DNA of 64,000 nt from Baylisascaris procyonis. Its lineage: Eukaryota > Nematoda > Chromadorea > Rhabditida > Ascarididae. Positions within the stretch are counted from its first letter, which is position 1. Each line of letters begins with the position of its first letter. The translations under genes and the position numbers were made by a program. Location of the stretch: positions 226,001-290,000 of the forward strand of contig JAZARR010000130.1 in assembly GCA_037389465.1 (NCBI GenBank). Reading direction: 5' to 3'. The notes beneath the pieces are model-generated. The model was not told where the DNA came from, did no database searches, and worked only from the letters and a program-made list of their open reading frames with translations. Positions 40,091 through 54,123 of the stretch are shown piece by piece.

Positions 40091-43000
40091 TTTTTTTTTA
40101 AATTGCATATTATGTGCAACTCTCTAAATAAATCTGCTTTTTTCACACTTCTTTTTAACATTTTTCTTGCAAGAGACGAATTGTGTAAGCGTAATGTATA
40201 TGCGCGTGCATGTGTGAATCTGTGTGTGCGCCAGTTTAAATTCATGAACGATATGAGCTATATCGATGAAGTTTGCTAGGTTTATCCACATGCAAAAGTA
40301 ACCCCCTAAATTTAATTTCTTTCAAATTTTTCACTACTCTACGAGTCATTAAACTAGCCCCAAAATTTGGCCTCCATTTTATTCTATGACTCTGAGGTTA
40401 CGTAAGGGATGACGTTTGGGACACCAATTCATTACCGTTTGAAAACAGACTTGGTAAATATAGGGTTAAGTATAGGTGGAGCTACATAATGTGTATATCC
40501 TATCAGCCTCATTGGCGTGTATTCCCGCTTGTTTCGTTGGCGACTCCCGAGTATCCAATTGTAAAGTCTGTCAATATGTATTTATTTGTCTGTCTCTCAG
40601 CTTATCGGATAGTTTCAACTTAAACACCATAAAACTTATGTTATAAAAATTGGTAATTGTAAGTGCTATTTTGTTATCGTGGAAAACCTTTTGAGCCTGA
40701 TTGCATTCGTATCAAACATCGCATTCATGAGTTGTAGACTCTTGACGCGGTGGAAATAGATTCCTCTGTGGAATGTATACACAAAGTATTGCTAGTTCGA
40801 GGGGTTTGTTAAAGATGTGATCTTAGAATTTCTTATCAATACTGACGCGACCGATCATGCTGATGAACTGCTTGCAAAAAAACACATATCCTGCTACTAT
40901 ACCTGGTTCATCTCCCTATCATCTCTTTTTTCTTCTTTTATGATGCTTCAGAATAGAAAATCGAGTGGGTTATTCTCCTCATCAATGTGCAGTTGTTATT
41001 AAATGCGCGAGGCTGGAATATTAGTAGCAAAACAGAATATTTCTGTCTCTCTCATGGGCGGCTCGAAGGCATAATTTTCATTTGTTATTACAAATTTGCA
41101 CCCCCAAAGTGCAAAATGGCGAAAGCTAGCTGTTCATACCTGTACGTGTGTTTATGTTTGCTTATAGATATGTCCGTCTGTCCGGTAGTCCTATGCAGAA
41201 CTAGAATTATGAAACTTGGTTGTAAAAGTAATGAGGATTTTAAGCCTACAGCAACATAAACGTTTTCCTAGCAATTATAAAAGCGTTATAGTCACTGAAA
41301 TTGCCTAAAATTTTGCATCCATTTTGTTATCGGTCGAATCGCTTTTTGCAGGTGGTCAAGTTGAAAGTATGGACAACAGCGTGTGAAAGGAGCTGGCACG
41401 GCCTGTGCTTTTGCATTTCACTTAGCTGACAACCACTTTCATATGACGGCAACAACTTTAAAAAAGTTTGCAAAGTGATACTGCGTAACTAAATTGTTCA
41501 GACCGTTTATAGGGATTTTTTAAAAAAATGTCTATTTTCTATGGTCTGTTCAGAGTTGAAATATCTGTTATAAAAATCATCCTCCACATTATCTCCACTT
41601 AATTTTATAATTTAAATTCCAACGGATCCCGATTTGAGGCACGCATCAGCACACGAACACAAATAGACACAGGGACACAGACATACAGACGGACTGCAGA
41701 CTCATTCACATGCTGTAGTTCGACATTTCGTAATGCTCTTTTATAAAGAAAATTAGCAAAACAACATAAAAAGAATTTTTATAGAACATTCTCTTAAGTA
41801 GTAGTCGTTTTGGTTAAAGTGTGCACGGTTTTAGCATATTTTCTTCTAATTTTTGTGGATTTCCGATTCCGATTGATATGGTCAGCCGGTCAAAGAGGCG
41901 CATATCAGGCTTTTCCATTTGTTTTATTTCTGATCGATCTCCACTTCCGTTTTTGAATGTTCGACAATAAATTTGCAAAAATATTTGGATCACATCTAAT
42001 CAGTGTGGAATTATTTCAGGAAAATACCCCTTTTTTGGAACGTTTGACAGCAAAAACCTAACGGGAGCAATGGAATACTGCGCCTGCCGAAGAATGGAAA
42101 AGGCTGTTTCTCTAACTCTGAGTAACCTAAATAACTGGAAGCGTTGAAAATGAATTGCAAAACTAGATGCTGGAGGACTGGAAAAAAACACTACGAGCCG
42201 TCGGTTGTACTTGTAGTTTGCATATAATTTTTTGTTACTTGCTGGCTACATGTTTTCACTTGTTAGCAGGCTGTCTTCACCTGAGGCTTCTCCACGCTTC
42301 TATGTTGTTTTGGATTCGGAAACTATAAGTTGAAGGTAACATACAAGTAACATCACATCCTCTAAGCATTGGTGAGGCACCCTATTGTTTATTCTGTACT
42401 TTCGGCTTTCCCACTTTGTATGTGAAACCGTCTTTGGCTTTACGGTTAACCACTATCGATCTAGCTGGCCCATGCAGGCTTGGTGATGGTGACAGTCTGA
42501 GTTCTCTTTTTAAATGCTACTTTTAGTTCTACTTTACTTTTTGTCGAATTAAATGTTTCGCTCAGCAGTAGGGAGAGGGGTGCATATGGGGAAGGAGAAA
42601 ACGAAAGAGGGCGTTTTAGCTCATTACTCTACTTCTTTATATCAAGGGCTAGCTGAATGAGCTACTGAATGATTGTATTTATTCTCTTCAAATGGAAACG
42701 TTGTTGTTGCTTTATTATTCCTGCTCCGACTTTTAAGATTGAAACTCATATGAGGAAATATAAATATATTCCAAAAGTATTGATCACTTCTTAATTACAA
42801 CAGTTTTGTTGTCGGCTTATATCAGTTGTGTTCTAATGAAGGATTTACAAGAATGGGCAGTTGATGTTCATCGCTGCGCAATTGGCACGATTGTGTTAAA
42901 TTTGAGCTATCCCACTCGTGTTATAATTGAGTTGACCCATCTCGAAATGGAAATTTGAGATTCACCTCGAGCTTTGTATGTGGCGTTTTATCCATTCAAG

Positions 43001-45350
43001 TTGACTCTATTGTCTGAAGGATGCAACTACAGTTCAGTTTGATTCGTTCTCTATCGGATTTCAAGGGTTAGAGCCTCCCGTTAGAAAGACATCAATGAAG
43101 ATATTGCCGCTTTTCCTTTCACTCTCAAAAACCTCATTTATAGCAAATATGGGAATGCCCTTCATTGGCACGTAAGTCGGAGGAGATAGCACAATATATG
43201 CTTCCACATTTCACATTATCAAGAGTTTTCATCATAAGCATTTCTTGGCTTTTTGGTTATCAGCACCAATATTTATCAATATCAACATAAATGTTTATGG
43301 CAACATATAAGTATTTTGGTTATCAAATAAATATAAAGTCGGAAAAATCTCATATGACTTAATTACAACACCATTTCTTTACGTGAAAATAATGTCGCCT
43401 CCCACGAGAGATTCTTTTTTTATTCGCGATTGAAGAAAAAATTGGCATGCGTGAAATGCATATTAATTTTTGCGGTCTTAAGAATCTATAAAATTTTTCG
43501 AAGTTGGTGGATCAAAACTGTTGACTTATGGTGTCGATGACTTTGCCACAAAATTGTCGATTGCTATCACTTCTGAAGTTGGAGTTGACGATCGAATGAA
43601 GTCAACCTCTGGGGCATATAAAATACCAAACTTCATATTTTCAATAGCAGTGGTTGCTAGATGAAACTATGCTATACGACAGACACAGATATATACTTAT
43701 ATACAGACGTGACATCGCCGCAATATGTTCTCATAAAGCAAACTTGGATGTGACAATGAGCCAATATTAGCAGTTCCTCCTATGGCGTACTTTGAAATGT
43801 TCGAACTTGTTGAATTTCCCACATCAATTTTTTTTTATTTAGGGCGTAAAGCGATATCTTATGCTGTGCACTCTAACTTATTGAGATGGATACTTGCTGA
43901 AACATTATCACTGATTTGCCAGCGTTGTTTCATCCACCGACGATACCTCCAAGCAGTATGTTAATTTGCGATAAGGTTATCTCCAGCACTAGATACTCAA
44001 CATGCTATCGCAAATCAACACACTTGTTTATATGACGCCTTATCGCTCTCACCGTATCGGATGCCTCTTTCTTGCATTCAAATTCCACATAGAATTCTTT
44101 GCAATCCTCTCAAATATAACGAACCAACAGATCATTTGTTTGGCCTCAGTTATGCTCCCTCAATAATTGATCGTCATTTACTTTCCTATAATTATGTTTA
44201 TACAATCGAATGATTTATTTAAAAAAATTCATTACTTGACGTTTCTTCTATTGTTAATTCAATAATTATGCACGCGGTTAGTTTATTATAAGGAACCGGA
44301 AAAAAATGTGTTTCGCTAACATTTTGCATTGTTCGTTTCATTCGCTATTATATCGCTAACATGACCGATATTTGCTTCTACGGGGTGTCAGACCTTCCCC
44401 TCGAGGTGGGGCTAAGAATTGGAATGGGCCATAGTGCAGTCGACTCGATTTTAATCCTATTTCAAACCACTCTTCGTCCTAAAAGTCACCTTTTTATAGT
44501 CTTTCCACCCCGATTCCAGCAGTTCTAATATTCAACGCTGCCACCCACCATTATATACGTCATCTCGCCAACTTACCTCACCGCTGCACGACGCAACGCA
44601 TGTGCAGCTGTCGCGTCGCGGTAGGTAACGCCAGCCAAGATACTACCGTATGCCAATGTGAGACTCCGCCCAAACTTGCAGCCAGTTTGTATGCGTTTCG
44701 CGTTGAGTGCCCTCGATTTGCGTAGACGTTGCTTTCGGGTTGTGTCCCCGGCTGTGTGGGTCTTCGTTGCTATTAGCAAACTTCTTTCTATTGTTTAGGC
44801 AGTAAGGTAACTGAAATTTGTGCATATTTCAATTGAAGTCAACCGTTCAAGGCTTTTGATTGCCTTGTGCTGCATTTTTCATATTTGTTAAATACAGTCC
44901 GCTGACAACATCTAGCTAAACTAGTCGGAATCAATTCTAAACTGCATAACAGTGTTAAAATATAAAACTGGCACTGTAATTTGAGGTTCTGTTGGAGTTC
45001 AATTTTCTCTAGCTGTTTGCATTACTCATTAGATTTTCTTGGGTGCCCAAAACTTTCAGTGTGATTCGCTTCCGCTTGGCTAAATTACAACCGTCTGAAA
45101 TCTCTTTCTTGCGTCAATTTCTAGTTCAGAGTTAACAGCTGATTGATTTTTCCGTCGTTTAGAGGCTCATTGTTCTCGTGAATCAAGTTATTCTGCATTT
45201 GGTGAGTTGTACGTGGATTGAGACAAGTCAGAAGGTCGTGTGCTGCTTCGTGTCATCAGTTCTGGCTACTGTTTACTTCTGACAACGTACAAGAATCAGA
45301 AATTCTGGCGTTGACGTCTAATCAGCATCGCTACTGCATTTTGTTTGCAA
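40091..45350. other. Upstream region of the lin-11-like gene
   Basis: No supported coding exon. A TGTCCGTCTGTCCGG-type stretch lies at 41171-41185 and an ACAGACATACAGACGG stretch at 41677-41692; such words recur elsewhere in the window. A purine-rich block is at 42570-42612. A GC-richer patch lies around 44560-44770. The promoter of the LIM-homeobox gene is presumably here but no element can be pinned down. Confidence 0.4.
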
Positions 45351-45520
45351 ATGGCGATCTGTGGTGGATGTAATACAGCAATTCTCGACCGATATGTTTT
45401 CCATGTTTTGGATAAAACATGGCATGCCTCGTGCATTCAGTGTGCTGACTGCAAGGAACCGCTCACCGAGACTTGCTTTTCAAGGGATGGTCTAATTTTA
45501 TGCAGGCAAGATTTCTCAAG
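45351..45520 (+). CDS. lin-11: lin-11-like LIM-homeobox gene, exon 1 (LIM domain 1)
   Basis: The exon runs from the ATG at 45351 to a GTATGC donor at 45521 and ends in phase 2. It encodes the first LIM domain almost entire, with zinc ligands in CGGCN, WHASCIQCADC and a closing C in LILCRQDF. ILDRYVFHVLDK and CFSRDGLILC are close to nematode lin-11 and to vertebrate LHX1/LHX5. LIM-homeodomain proteins are nuclear transcription factors, and C. elegans lin-11 acts in vulval and neuronal fates. A TTG six bases upstream is in frame, but the ATG is preferred. No upstream coding exon was seen. Confidence 0.93.
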
Positions 45521-48500
45521 GTATGCTCGATCTTTCTCCACTATGTCTCATTTCTTTTCACCTTTACCTTCTCCCTCAACCCATTCACCTTTTGCGATAC
45601 CCTATACAGCATTAGAGAAGATTATTTCCGCTTTAAATGGGAATAATTATTAAAACCACATGACATTGTACGTATGCACAATGGCCAACTTCGTATGCAC
45701 GAATCTGGCATAGGTAGATGGGCATTTCAGATTTTGATAATCGCGCATGGACTGATAAAGATAGGAGTACTCTTTTGTTCGCCAATAGTAGCTAAATAAA
45801 ACGAGTCTGTCCTACGTTGAAAATTTCGGTGTTTCCAAAACTGCGTCGTTTAACACACTAATTTAAGTAGTGGAGGCTTGATTGAAGATTACATCGGCAT
45901 TTTTGCATATCAGAGGGAATCGCATCCATCCCTTCTTGTGAGCCTAGTATTCACCTAGCGGAAAGGTGAGCTGCGTTTTAGGGGAGTGCAGTATTTTCCC
46001 TCATGCTTCCTACGTTTTTGAGAATTGAATGACAAGAAAACTTTCAAGATTTATTCAACCCTTCAAGTGTAAATTTTTTCTGCAGACAAAATGCATAAAA
46101 GAAGATATGTCATTTCTAATTATAAAACTTCCCAAACTGGAGCATTTTCTCTGCTGCATTTATTATGCCATAACCGTGCTTTAAGGTTAGCACCCTAGCC
46201 TATTCCTTCCCCCAACCAAACTATAACAGACTTAGTGAAGTGTTGTTTCGGACTGTGGGAGATCTCACGTTGTGAGAATGATCCTGCAAGAATTGTATGA
46301 GTTGTTCATCAGAATCTTCTTTCATCTCTCATGTTCCTCGGGTCTTCCGTCGACCATTTGTTTTATCACCTTGACTTCTTTGTAGGGAGAGGCATCCATG
46401 TTGGGAGAAGGGTCTCCAAAACGCTTTCCAAAATCTCTTAGATTCTAGCGATCCAAATTTCCATGTCCACTGCGTAAATGCGCTTGTGTCACGTTATCCG
46501 GATTGCTTTCAATGTTGTGGTTCTTTTTTTGGGGAGCAATGTTATGTTTAACAAACATATGCCTGTGAGAGTTGGACGCTCATGATGGCAAACTTTTTTC
46601 CATACGATCAAATATATTCTAAGTGCGTGGTTTTGGGTAGGAAAGGAGATATAGACGGCGATATGGGAGGTCGAGAAAAGACTCAAACATTTTGCTATGA
46701 ACTAATCCTTCACACTACGTATTCCTACTCATAAAGGATTTACATATCATCGCTCTTCCATTAATACTTTTTGAAAACTGCTTGTGAAACGATAAACGAA
46801 TTTTTCTGGTATTCCTGATGATTATGCAATTTTCTTTTTTCTTTGTCATTTTCTTGAGACTCATTGGTTTTTGTTCTATTTAAAATTTTTTGGTGTTTTA
46901 TTTTTTGCTCTTTAAATATCTCTAGTGATTTGGATATAAACTATTTTCTCTAACATTCGTGTGTGGATGTTTCAATTAATTTAACCGATTAAAAATGTTT
47001 TTCCTCTTCTAATGTTTCAACCGCTTCCCCAACCTCTTCATCTCTTTTCTCTCCTTTATTTCATCCTACCTGGAAATATTGTTTGTTGGAATGAGGTGGT
47101 TGGATTTGATCTCACGATCCATTGAATACCGACAATTGGGCAAAGCTGTTGCATGCACTCGTTTGGCTGTGTGTATGGGGATTAGTGCATTTTATGGATT
47201 TTCTTTCACTTCCACTCGCACGGCGTATTTATCATTCGCTTTGATTGGTTATGTGGACGAGCAGCTCACACGACGCTTTGCTTTTTGAAATGATATTTTA
47301 ACTAGTGACCGAGTGATGCCTCTTGGTTTCGCAAGTTGGAAGAAACTTCTTCGGAAAATGTTGTTTAAAAATTTTATAAATCTGGAAAGAAAGGCTTTTC
47401 GCCTGTTCATAGATATATTCTTACGAGTTCTTATAGGAGTGCATTGCACTGTTGCCATGGATTATATGAGGTACTATTTATATATGAGTATCTATAGTCC
47501 TTTCGATAATTTCAATTTCGTGAGCATAGCCGACTGCGCAGCCGAGATTCAATGGATGTGATGCGCACTTTGTGTTCTAAACCATTCTTCTGACTCGTAT
47601 TGCTTGTAACTAATAGATATCCAGAGCTTTATAAGATTAAAATGCTTTTAGAATGAGTGGTCAACTGCAGTGGAGAGGAGTTTGTCTCAGCTGTGAGTTT
47701 GTGTAGGTGTAAGCAACGCTATGCATATTGTGCAATAAAAGCTTAAGCAAAATCATGTCTCACATGTTTCTACACCCGAAACAAACCAACTCTAAGAATT
47801 CTAAATTTTTTTTGTTTTTGCCTGAAATGGCCGGCTATGGAATGTTGCAAATTATATGGCGCTTTTGAATGTTAATAATTCATGTAGGAAATGTTCAATT
47901 TGAACGAAATTCGGTGCATGCAAAAAGGTTTTTCTGTGCGGATCGCTTGCACCAAATTTCGTTGCTACAGCTTTTGTGATCAATAAGTTTAAACTGCAGA
48001 CCAGACAGGTAACATGCACACGTGCGCGCAGACGTGTTCTCCGCATGGTACACTTCTGCATAAATTTACAAAAATCGCATCATCACATCAGTGCGCCTTC
48101 TTAAATTTGCATAAGTTATTACAAAAAGAACGTCTCTTGCAGAACCCTGCAAAATGCATAAAAATAGCCTTATATTTACAATGTTACTTATATAGAAATA
48201 TATTCATTGGGTATGCTAACGCACGCGATGCCTTTTGGCTGCACGGAATTATAGGGAAACAGGCGACTATGTTCATGAGGTCACAAAATATAATAGCTTT
48301 TTCTATAAAGGTTTACTTTTGAAGTATCTGCAGCAGATAAAGAGTACAGCATGCCATCACGAAGTTACTCATACAGTTGCGGCGCTACAAAAGTTTCCTT
48401 TATATATTTAGGCAAAATAGGCCGAGAAAGCGAGGGACTATAATAATATTACTTACGCAGGTTAAGAACACTGAAGGTTTTGAAAAAAATAGCGTGCGCA

Positions 48501-49678
48501 TTCTGCTGTTGGTTATTTTGTTAATAGCGTGCGGGGGCTATTTTTTATGTGGGTTTGAACCTTTTTTGAAGGTTCCAGAGTTGCCTACAAGAGTTTAATA
48601 TTAGAAAGAGCGCCACTAGGGCTGCAGAGCCTTATTTGTCCCAGTTGGTTAGATTTATCGAGCGAGCTGTCACACAGGCATATACACAACGCAGCCATCC
48701 ACAAGCACAGGCTCACCTATAGCTATTGCATGCACATACGAAGTGTATGAAGCGAAGAGGTTCTCGATTCGGTTGAAGGAATTCGTTGATGCTAAGGATT
48801 TACAAAGTTTCGTCGGGTGACTTCTTGCCATGAAGTGGTTGATTTGTGGAGGGCAATTTATCAGTTTTCCGTTTTCTCCATTGGACAACAAAAACGCGCT
48901 CAACCGTATAATACATCTCAAAATGCTAGCCCACATGATCCTGGACATGACACAATAAAAACAATGCTATCGAGCAATACTTCACCACGATCTGCTTTTT
49001 TTCTTCCTCCACCTTTTCCTTTTTCATACATCTTCATATCTTCTAATCCTTTTAATTCATTTTAAATTCATCGAATAAGCATAAAGCTTTGAAGTGGATG
49101 GGCAACTGTAATGCGCAGATACTTCTATACAAAACACTGCACAGATTTAAGCTATTGCACGTTCATAACTATGCACACCAATATGAATCGCTTTTGCTTT
49201 ATTAGTGTGTGTGAATAAACCGTTGGCGTTTTTCTGACTGTCTTTGAATTAACTCCAGTGTTATTCTTGCTGTTTTCATTTCATTCACGCATTGCAACTG
49301 AACGCTTCCCAGCAGGCCACTCCCTTATATTTCGGGACCTTAAAGCCTCTCTGGGAGCGTCCAGGCCTGCCTTATTTGTCATGATCGCCTAACAGAATTC
49401 TAATTATGCATTCATATTTTAAACAATGCTAGTGTAAATATCGAATGAATATTAATATTAAATAAAGCAAATTTTAAGCGAATTTTGAAAAAGAATTTGA
49501 AGAATTTCATATAACCTCGAGTAAAAATCCGGGATTAGCAGTCTTACAATAGAAAGAGAGGAGGTGTATGAGAGGTGTGAGACTCTTTGCGAAGTTTATT
49601 TAAGCTTATCAGGCAAGAATCAGCTCGGTTAGACGTTCTCATTCCGTTTCATATTCATCATGCTAGGACTCATTACAG
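45521..49678 (+). other. Intron 1 of the lin-11-like gene
   Basis: 4.2-kb AT-rich intron. The frames at 47079-47561 and 48014-48598 have no recognised motif. A sequence like GAAATTCGGTGCATG (about 47908) recurs at about 53508, suggesting a dispersed repeat. Confidence 0.6.
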
Positions 49679-49817
49679 ACGCTTTGGAACACGCTGTGCA
49701 GGTTGTAATGTTGCGTTGGATAGGAACGATTTGGTGAGGCGAGCTCGTGGTAAAGTCTTCCATGTACAATGCTTTCAATGTACCGTATGCCAAAAGAAAC
49801 TCGACACTGGTGAACAG
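49679..49817 (+). CDS. lin-11: lin-11-like LIM-homeobox gene, exon 2 (LIM domain 2, first part)
   Basis: Acceptor CATTACAG ends at 49678. The first base completes an Arg codon with exon 1, giving [12 protein letters not shown] across the junction. The exon holds most of LIM domain 2: CAGC, the diagnostic [18 protein letters not shown], and [11 protein letters not shown], ending in phase 0 at GTATTT. The large inverted repeat starts 44 bases after this exon, at 49861, so this exon is present only once. Confidence 0.95.
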
Positions 49818-50451
49818 GTATTTCACAATTTGTTTAATTTTCTGAACATTTTTTGTCACTTCTTTATTGTGATGTTCCGTTTTGCATTACTCATTGAACC
49901 ATTTTCACATTTGGCGTTGATAAAAGTTTATCCAACTGGTAGGTAAGTTAATAAATATTATACTTCTTTAATACTAAATGAGAACCCGATTCGGGCACTG
50001 TTTTAATGTTGAGATTGATGTGAAAACCGACTAGTTTAGCTGAAGCTTCACACAGAGTTCAGTTTTTTAACTGAATGACTAAATTTGCCACGGTTTTTCT
50101 ATTGCTGGACGAGTGTCTATATCTGTCTTAAAAATCGTTACTTCCTAAGTTAAATATTAAATGGTGTGCTCTATAAATTCTACGTTAGTTTCCATACTTA
50201 TAATAATTCTCACTGGTTTTCAGTAAAAAATAGCCCACATTATTTGTGGCTTACACCCGTCCGTTCGTATAAGGCAATAATATGGACAAGTAAGAAGAAA
50301 CATACACCTTGTTCTATAAATCATCATATTTCTATTGATTTCCATATCCAATCGTATTACAATATTCAGTAGTTCATGTATAGCTTACTTGTCTATCAAT
50401 TTTTCCAATTAATTATCATATTCATCCCTCGTCTTCGCACATATTCGTTTC

Positions 50452-50880
50452 GAGACCAAAGTTAAGAGGAGGGATGTCTTCAAAGGATGAAAAATGTGCG
50501 CAAAAGAATGTGCGTTTTGATGCCGATATGATGCTAATAGAAGCATTCCGCGAGGAGATCGTGTGTAAAAATATGGTTGCCTCCCAACGTTTACCATTGA
50601 ACGATGATTTGCTTCATTCGTATACGAACAAACAACCCTTTACAACTAGAATGTTTGAAAACGGCATTTCTTTCATCTGACAAAGTTATCGTGAAATTTT
50701 TTTTCAAGACCATTGTTTTATTAGCGTTGTGGAAATATAGACTAAACTCATACAAGTGGGATTTTTTGATGAACATGAGCTAATTTTGGCAAAAGGCAAG
50801 AAGCGCTCATCGAACATTATCCTGCGATACTTGGACTCACAAGGTTTTGTGTCGCATCCCTCCTCTTAACTTTAGTCTCT
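50452..50880. mobile_element. MITE-like element with 25-bp terminal inverted repeats (left-arm copy)
   Basis: The ends 50452-50476 and 50856-50880 are inverted repeats of 25 bp with one mismatch, beginning GAGACCAAAGTTAAGAGG and GAGACTAAAGTTAAGAGG. The interior is 379 bp and carries no transposase. A 68-codon frame (50474-50680) inside begins in the terminal repeat and is likely fortuitous. No clear target duplication was seen. Confidence 0.7.
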
Positions 50881-51190
50881 GGTGCAGCAATGTTATCGAT
50901 TAACAATTATCTGGTGTGAACAGATGTTTGTCGAAGGTTATCTATACATCCATCAAGCAATAACACAATACCAATTGTAAACTCTAGCTAGTCTGCAAGT
51001 TCAATCTTTAGCTAGAGTACTAGGTGAAGCTCTGGCTAGAGCACTGGTTAGCGGTGATGTTTTGTGCTCGAATGAGCACACATTTTATGCTGACTGATGC
51101 GTCACGAGTGTAGTTATGCGAATGGGCGATCACATTCGTTAGCCTCCTGGGACATCACGAACTCTCTCAAGTCGTTCTCCATTTTTGCAG

Positions 51191-51248
51191 CTCTATATCT
51201 TGAACGGCAATCGATTCGTATGCAAGCACGACTATCTAGCCAACCCCG
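51191..51248 (+). CDS. lin-11: lin-11-like LIM-homeobox gene, exon 3 (end of LIM domain 2), left-arm copy
   Basis: Acceptor ATTTTTGCAG ends at 51190. The exon encodes LYILNGNRFVCKHDYLANP, the last zinc-binding segment of LIM 2, and ends in phase 1 at a strong GTGAGT donor. It follows exon 2 in phase. The exon that fits next in phase is the homeodomain-start exon, but the only complete copy of that exon is on the opposite strand (55805-55926). Confidence 0.93.
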
Positions 51249-51534
51249 GTGAGTGAAACTTATTGATTTCGTCTTTTTTATTATGCTTACTTGCAAAATG
51301 CTTTTCTTGTGGAGATTTTAGGAGTAGAGGAAAGGATTGATAAGGGCAAGGTGATAATTTATATAGATCCCTTAAATATCAGTCCTTTGTTGATTCATTT
51401 ACCATTCCTTCATTTCTGCTCCCTCTCTAATCATAATAAGGGATATTCCCATGAATTTTTACATATTTGTTTGATGCTACCAAACTGATGCATAAGTTAT
51501 TCAAAAGATACATCGACCAAATTATTGCGCATTT

Positions 51535-51610
51535 TATCTGCAATTTGAAAATTATTTTCAATTGCAATGTGCAATGCGTTTTGCATTGCAATGACAATTG
51601 CAATTTGCAA
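51535..51610. repeat. Cluster of CAATTGCAA/GCAATGC palindromes in the lin-11 intron
   Basis: Repeated words TTGCAATTT, CAATTGCAAT and GCAATGCG...GCATTGC form overlapping small hairpins in about 75 bases. A copy is in the right arm at about 61848-61923. Confidence 0.6.
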
Positions 51611-53592
51611 AACACTCCATGCGGTGACAATTATGGTCATTCACATTTTAAGTTGCGCTTGCTATCTTATGAAAAATGTGCAGTTAATAAGAGAACAGTA
51701 TATTATCACAACCATGAGGAAATCGAAATATTCTTTTTGAACGTTTCGAATGAAATGGAATTTATCAATTCCCACACGAGATAGTAGTAGCATTTTTGAA
51801 GTTGCAACAAATTTGAATATTTTTAATGCGTTATATTTGAAAGTGTCAAGTTTGAGGATGTTAAATACGATGCATAATTGATGTGATGGCTTATGGCTAT
51901 TATTATTATTGATGATTATTGGCGCTTGGCACTAAATTCTTGCTAGGAATGTTGATTTCCACCATAAACAATAAATAAGAAAATGAAAACGCTCCGTGTG
52001 TCCAAATCAAAACGCAGATAGTTTGCGTGCCGATATTAATATAAGTCAATTTCTTAATCGTTTCTAGTTTTGTTGTGCTTTGTGCATTGTTTTGTATTAT
52101 AAAGGTTTTTATTGCAAAATTAAAATACTTTTATTATGTTTCACTACCACCATAAGTGTTTTAATCTTTCGAATTTTATGACTCTAAATGTGAGGATATT
52201 TCTTACCCACTCGAATTTTACAGCTCTGAATATGTCTTGATTCCCGATGAATTGCTTTCAGATGTGTCGTTGCACTAAGTTTATCACAAGTTTTGAGCAT
52301 GGTGAACCGCTGTGATATGCGCCCACGGGCTTGCATTGTAACGTCGTGCTCTATTCAATAACAGTTTTGCATTTTTGGAACATCGCAACCAATAGAAGTC
52401 AAATTCAACTGATATATTCATTTGATTCAGTTGAAACGACTTCATTTATTATTCCTTCTGCAGAATTTCAAGCATACTGTGTATTTTCAAATATAAAAAT
52501 ACCAATATAGAATGAAATGGATTTTCTTTTTCATTTTTTTCGGAACGGTGTTTCATTAATGAGAAAAGGATTGGCTGCTAGGGTGATAAAAGGTCAAAGG
52601 TCGATTGTGCACTAAGGATTTAGAGTCGTTAAATGCGTTATTACGCCTATGTTGCACAATGCATGCGCACCATAATGATTTGCCTTTAATTACCACTCAT
52701 GTGCAGTGTTTGCATGTCGTTCGTTGTTAAGCAGTATTCATACTGCATCGAATCCCTGATGTGACCGCAAAAATAGTCCTCATTAAAAGAAAATTATTAC
52801 AGAAGTGTGTGAAAGAAGTGGAGTATTATGCCAGAGGGTCTAGCGCGATATGCGCTTTTTACGTTCTGCCTAATTTACCAGCCAATCCCATAGGTTTTCA
52901 TCGCATAATATACTAATCGAATTAATGTCTTCATCCACCGACTGATCCAACCACTCATGCAAATGTTTTATGAGAGATTCGTTTTTCTGTAGTCCAGTTG
53001 ACGTGAAATGAAAATTCAACTGACTGCTGAATATTTGTGAAGTTTGTGACGCCTTTAAATAACTTAACTGTGTTCGAATTTAGTGATCAACTTAAACATC
53101 ACTATAGGAGGTAAATTGTAGTGCACATTATGTACATCAAATTTTATATCTCTATATTCAATGGGTCGCCAGTTGAAGCTGTCGGACAAATGGACAGGCA
53201 GACGAATATAAACATGCGCAGGCACAATGTTGCCATATTATGTTTTGCAAATATAAAATTACAAAAGGGCATAAGGGAAATGCTAACACAACGTTCGCTT
53301 TTTGCAGTCTGCATTTGGTCAACCGCTTCTGCATATCGCCGACAATAATACATTCATGTTTCACTCGAGTTAATCGCATATAAAATCTATTAATGATTTG
53401 TTCCTAAGTCCTTTAGAAATTTACGTCTGTACGTACGTATGTGTCTGTGTCTGTCTGCTGATTTATCCAGTAATTTCAAATGAAGTGTCACTAAAGTTAA
53501 AATTACGAAATTCGGTGCGTGTCGTACAGTGCGACTCCCTCTTAGAACATCCTTCTCGCTGATTAGTCGAATTCTGGAAGAACGGTGTTCAG
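51611..53592 (+). other. Left-arm intron sequence between exon 3 and the TTA array
   Basis: AT-rich, with no coding exon recognised. A GTCTGTGTCTGTCTGCTG-type stretch is at 53443-53460, a word family also seen near 984, 8708, 41171 and 41680. The mirror copy lies at 59867-61848. Confidence 0.55.
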
Positions 53593-53964
53593 TTATTATT
53601 ATTATTATTAATTATTAGTATTATTATTAATTATTATTATTATTTATTATTATTATCATTAATTATTATTATTATTAATTATTATTATTATTAATTATTA
53701 TTATTATTATTAATTATTATTATTGTTAATTATTATTATTATTATTAATTATTATTATTATTAATTATTATTATTATTAATTATTATTATTATTAATTAT
53801 TATTATTATTAATTATTATTATTATTAACTATTATTATTATTAGTTATTATAATTATTAATTATTATTATTATTATTATTAATTATTATTACTAATAATT
53901 ATTATTATTATTAATTATTATTATTATTAATTATTATTGTTATTATTAATTATTATTATTATTA

Positions 53965-54001
<37 letters not shown>

Positions 54002-54091
54002 ATTAATAATAACTATTATTATTATTTACTATTACTATTAATTATTACTATTATTAATTAGTATTATTATAAATTATTATTATTATTATTA

Positions 54092-54123
<32 letters not shown>

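Noticed and set aside
50474..50680. 68-codon frame as a gene (and its copy at 62777-62983)
   Set aside because: It starts inside the terminal inverted repeat of the MITE-like element and has no known relative, so a chance frame is more likely.
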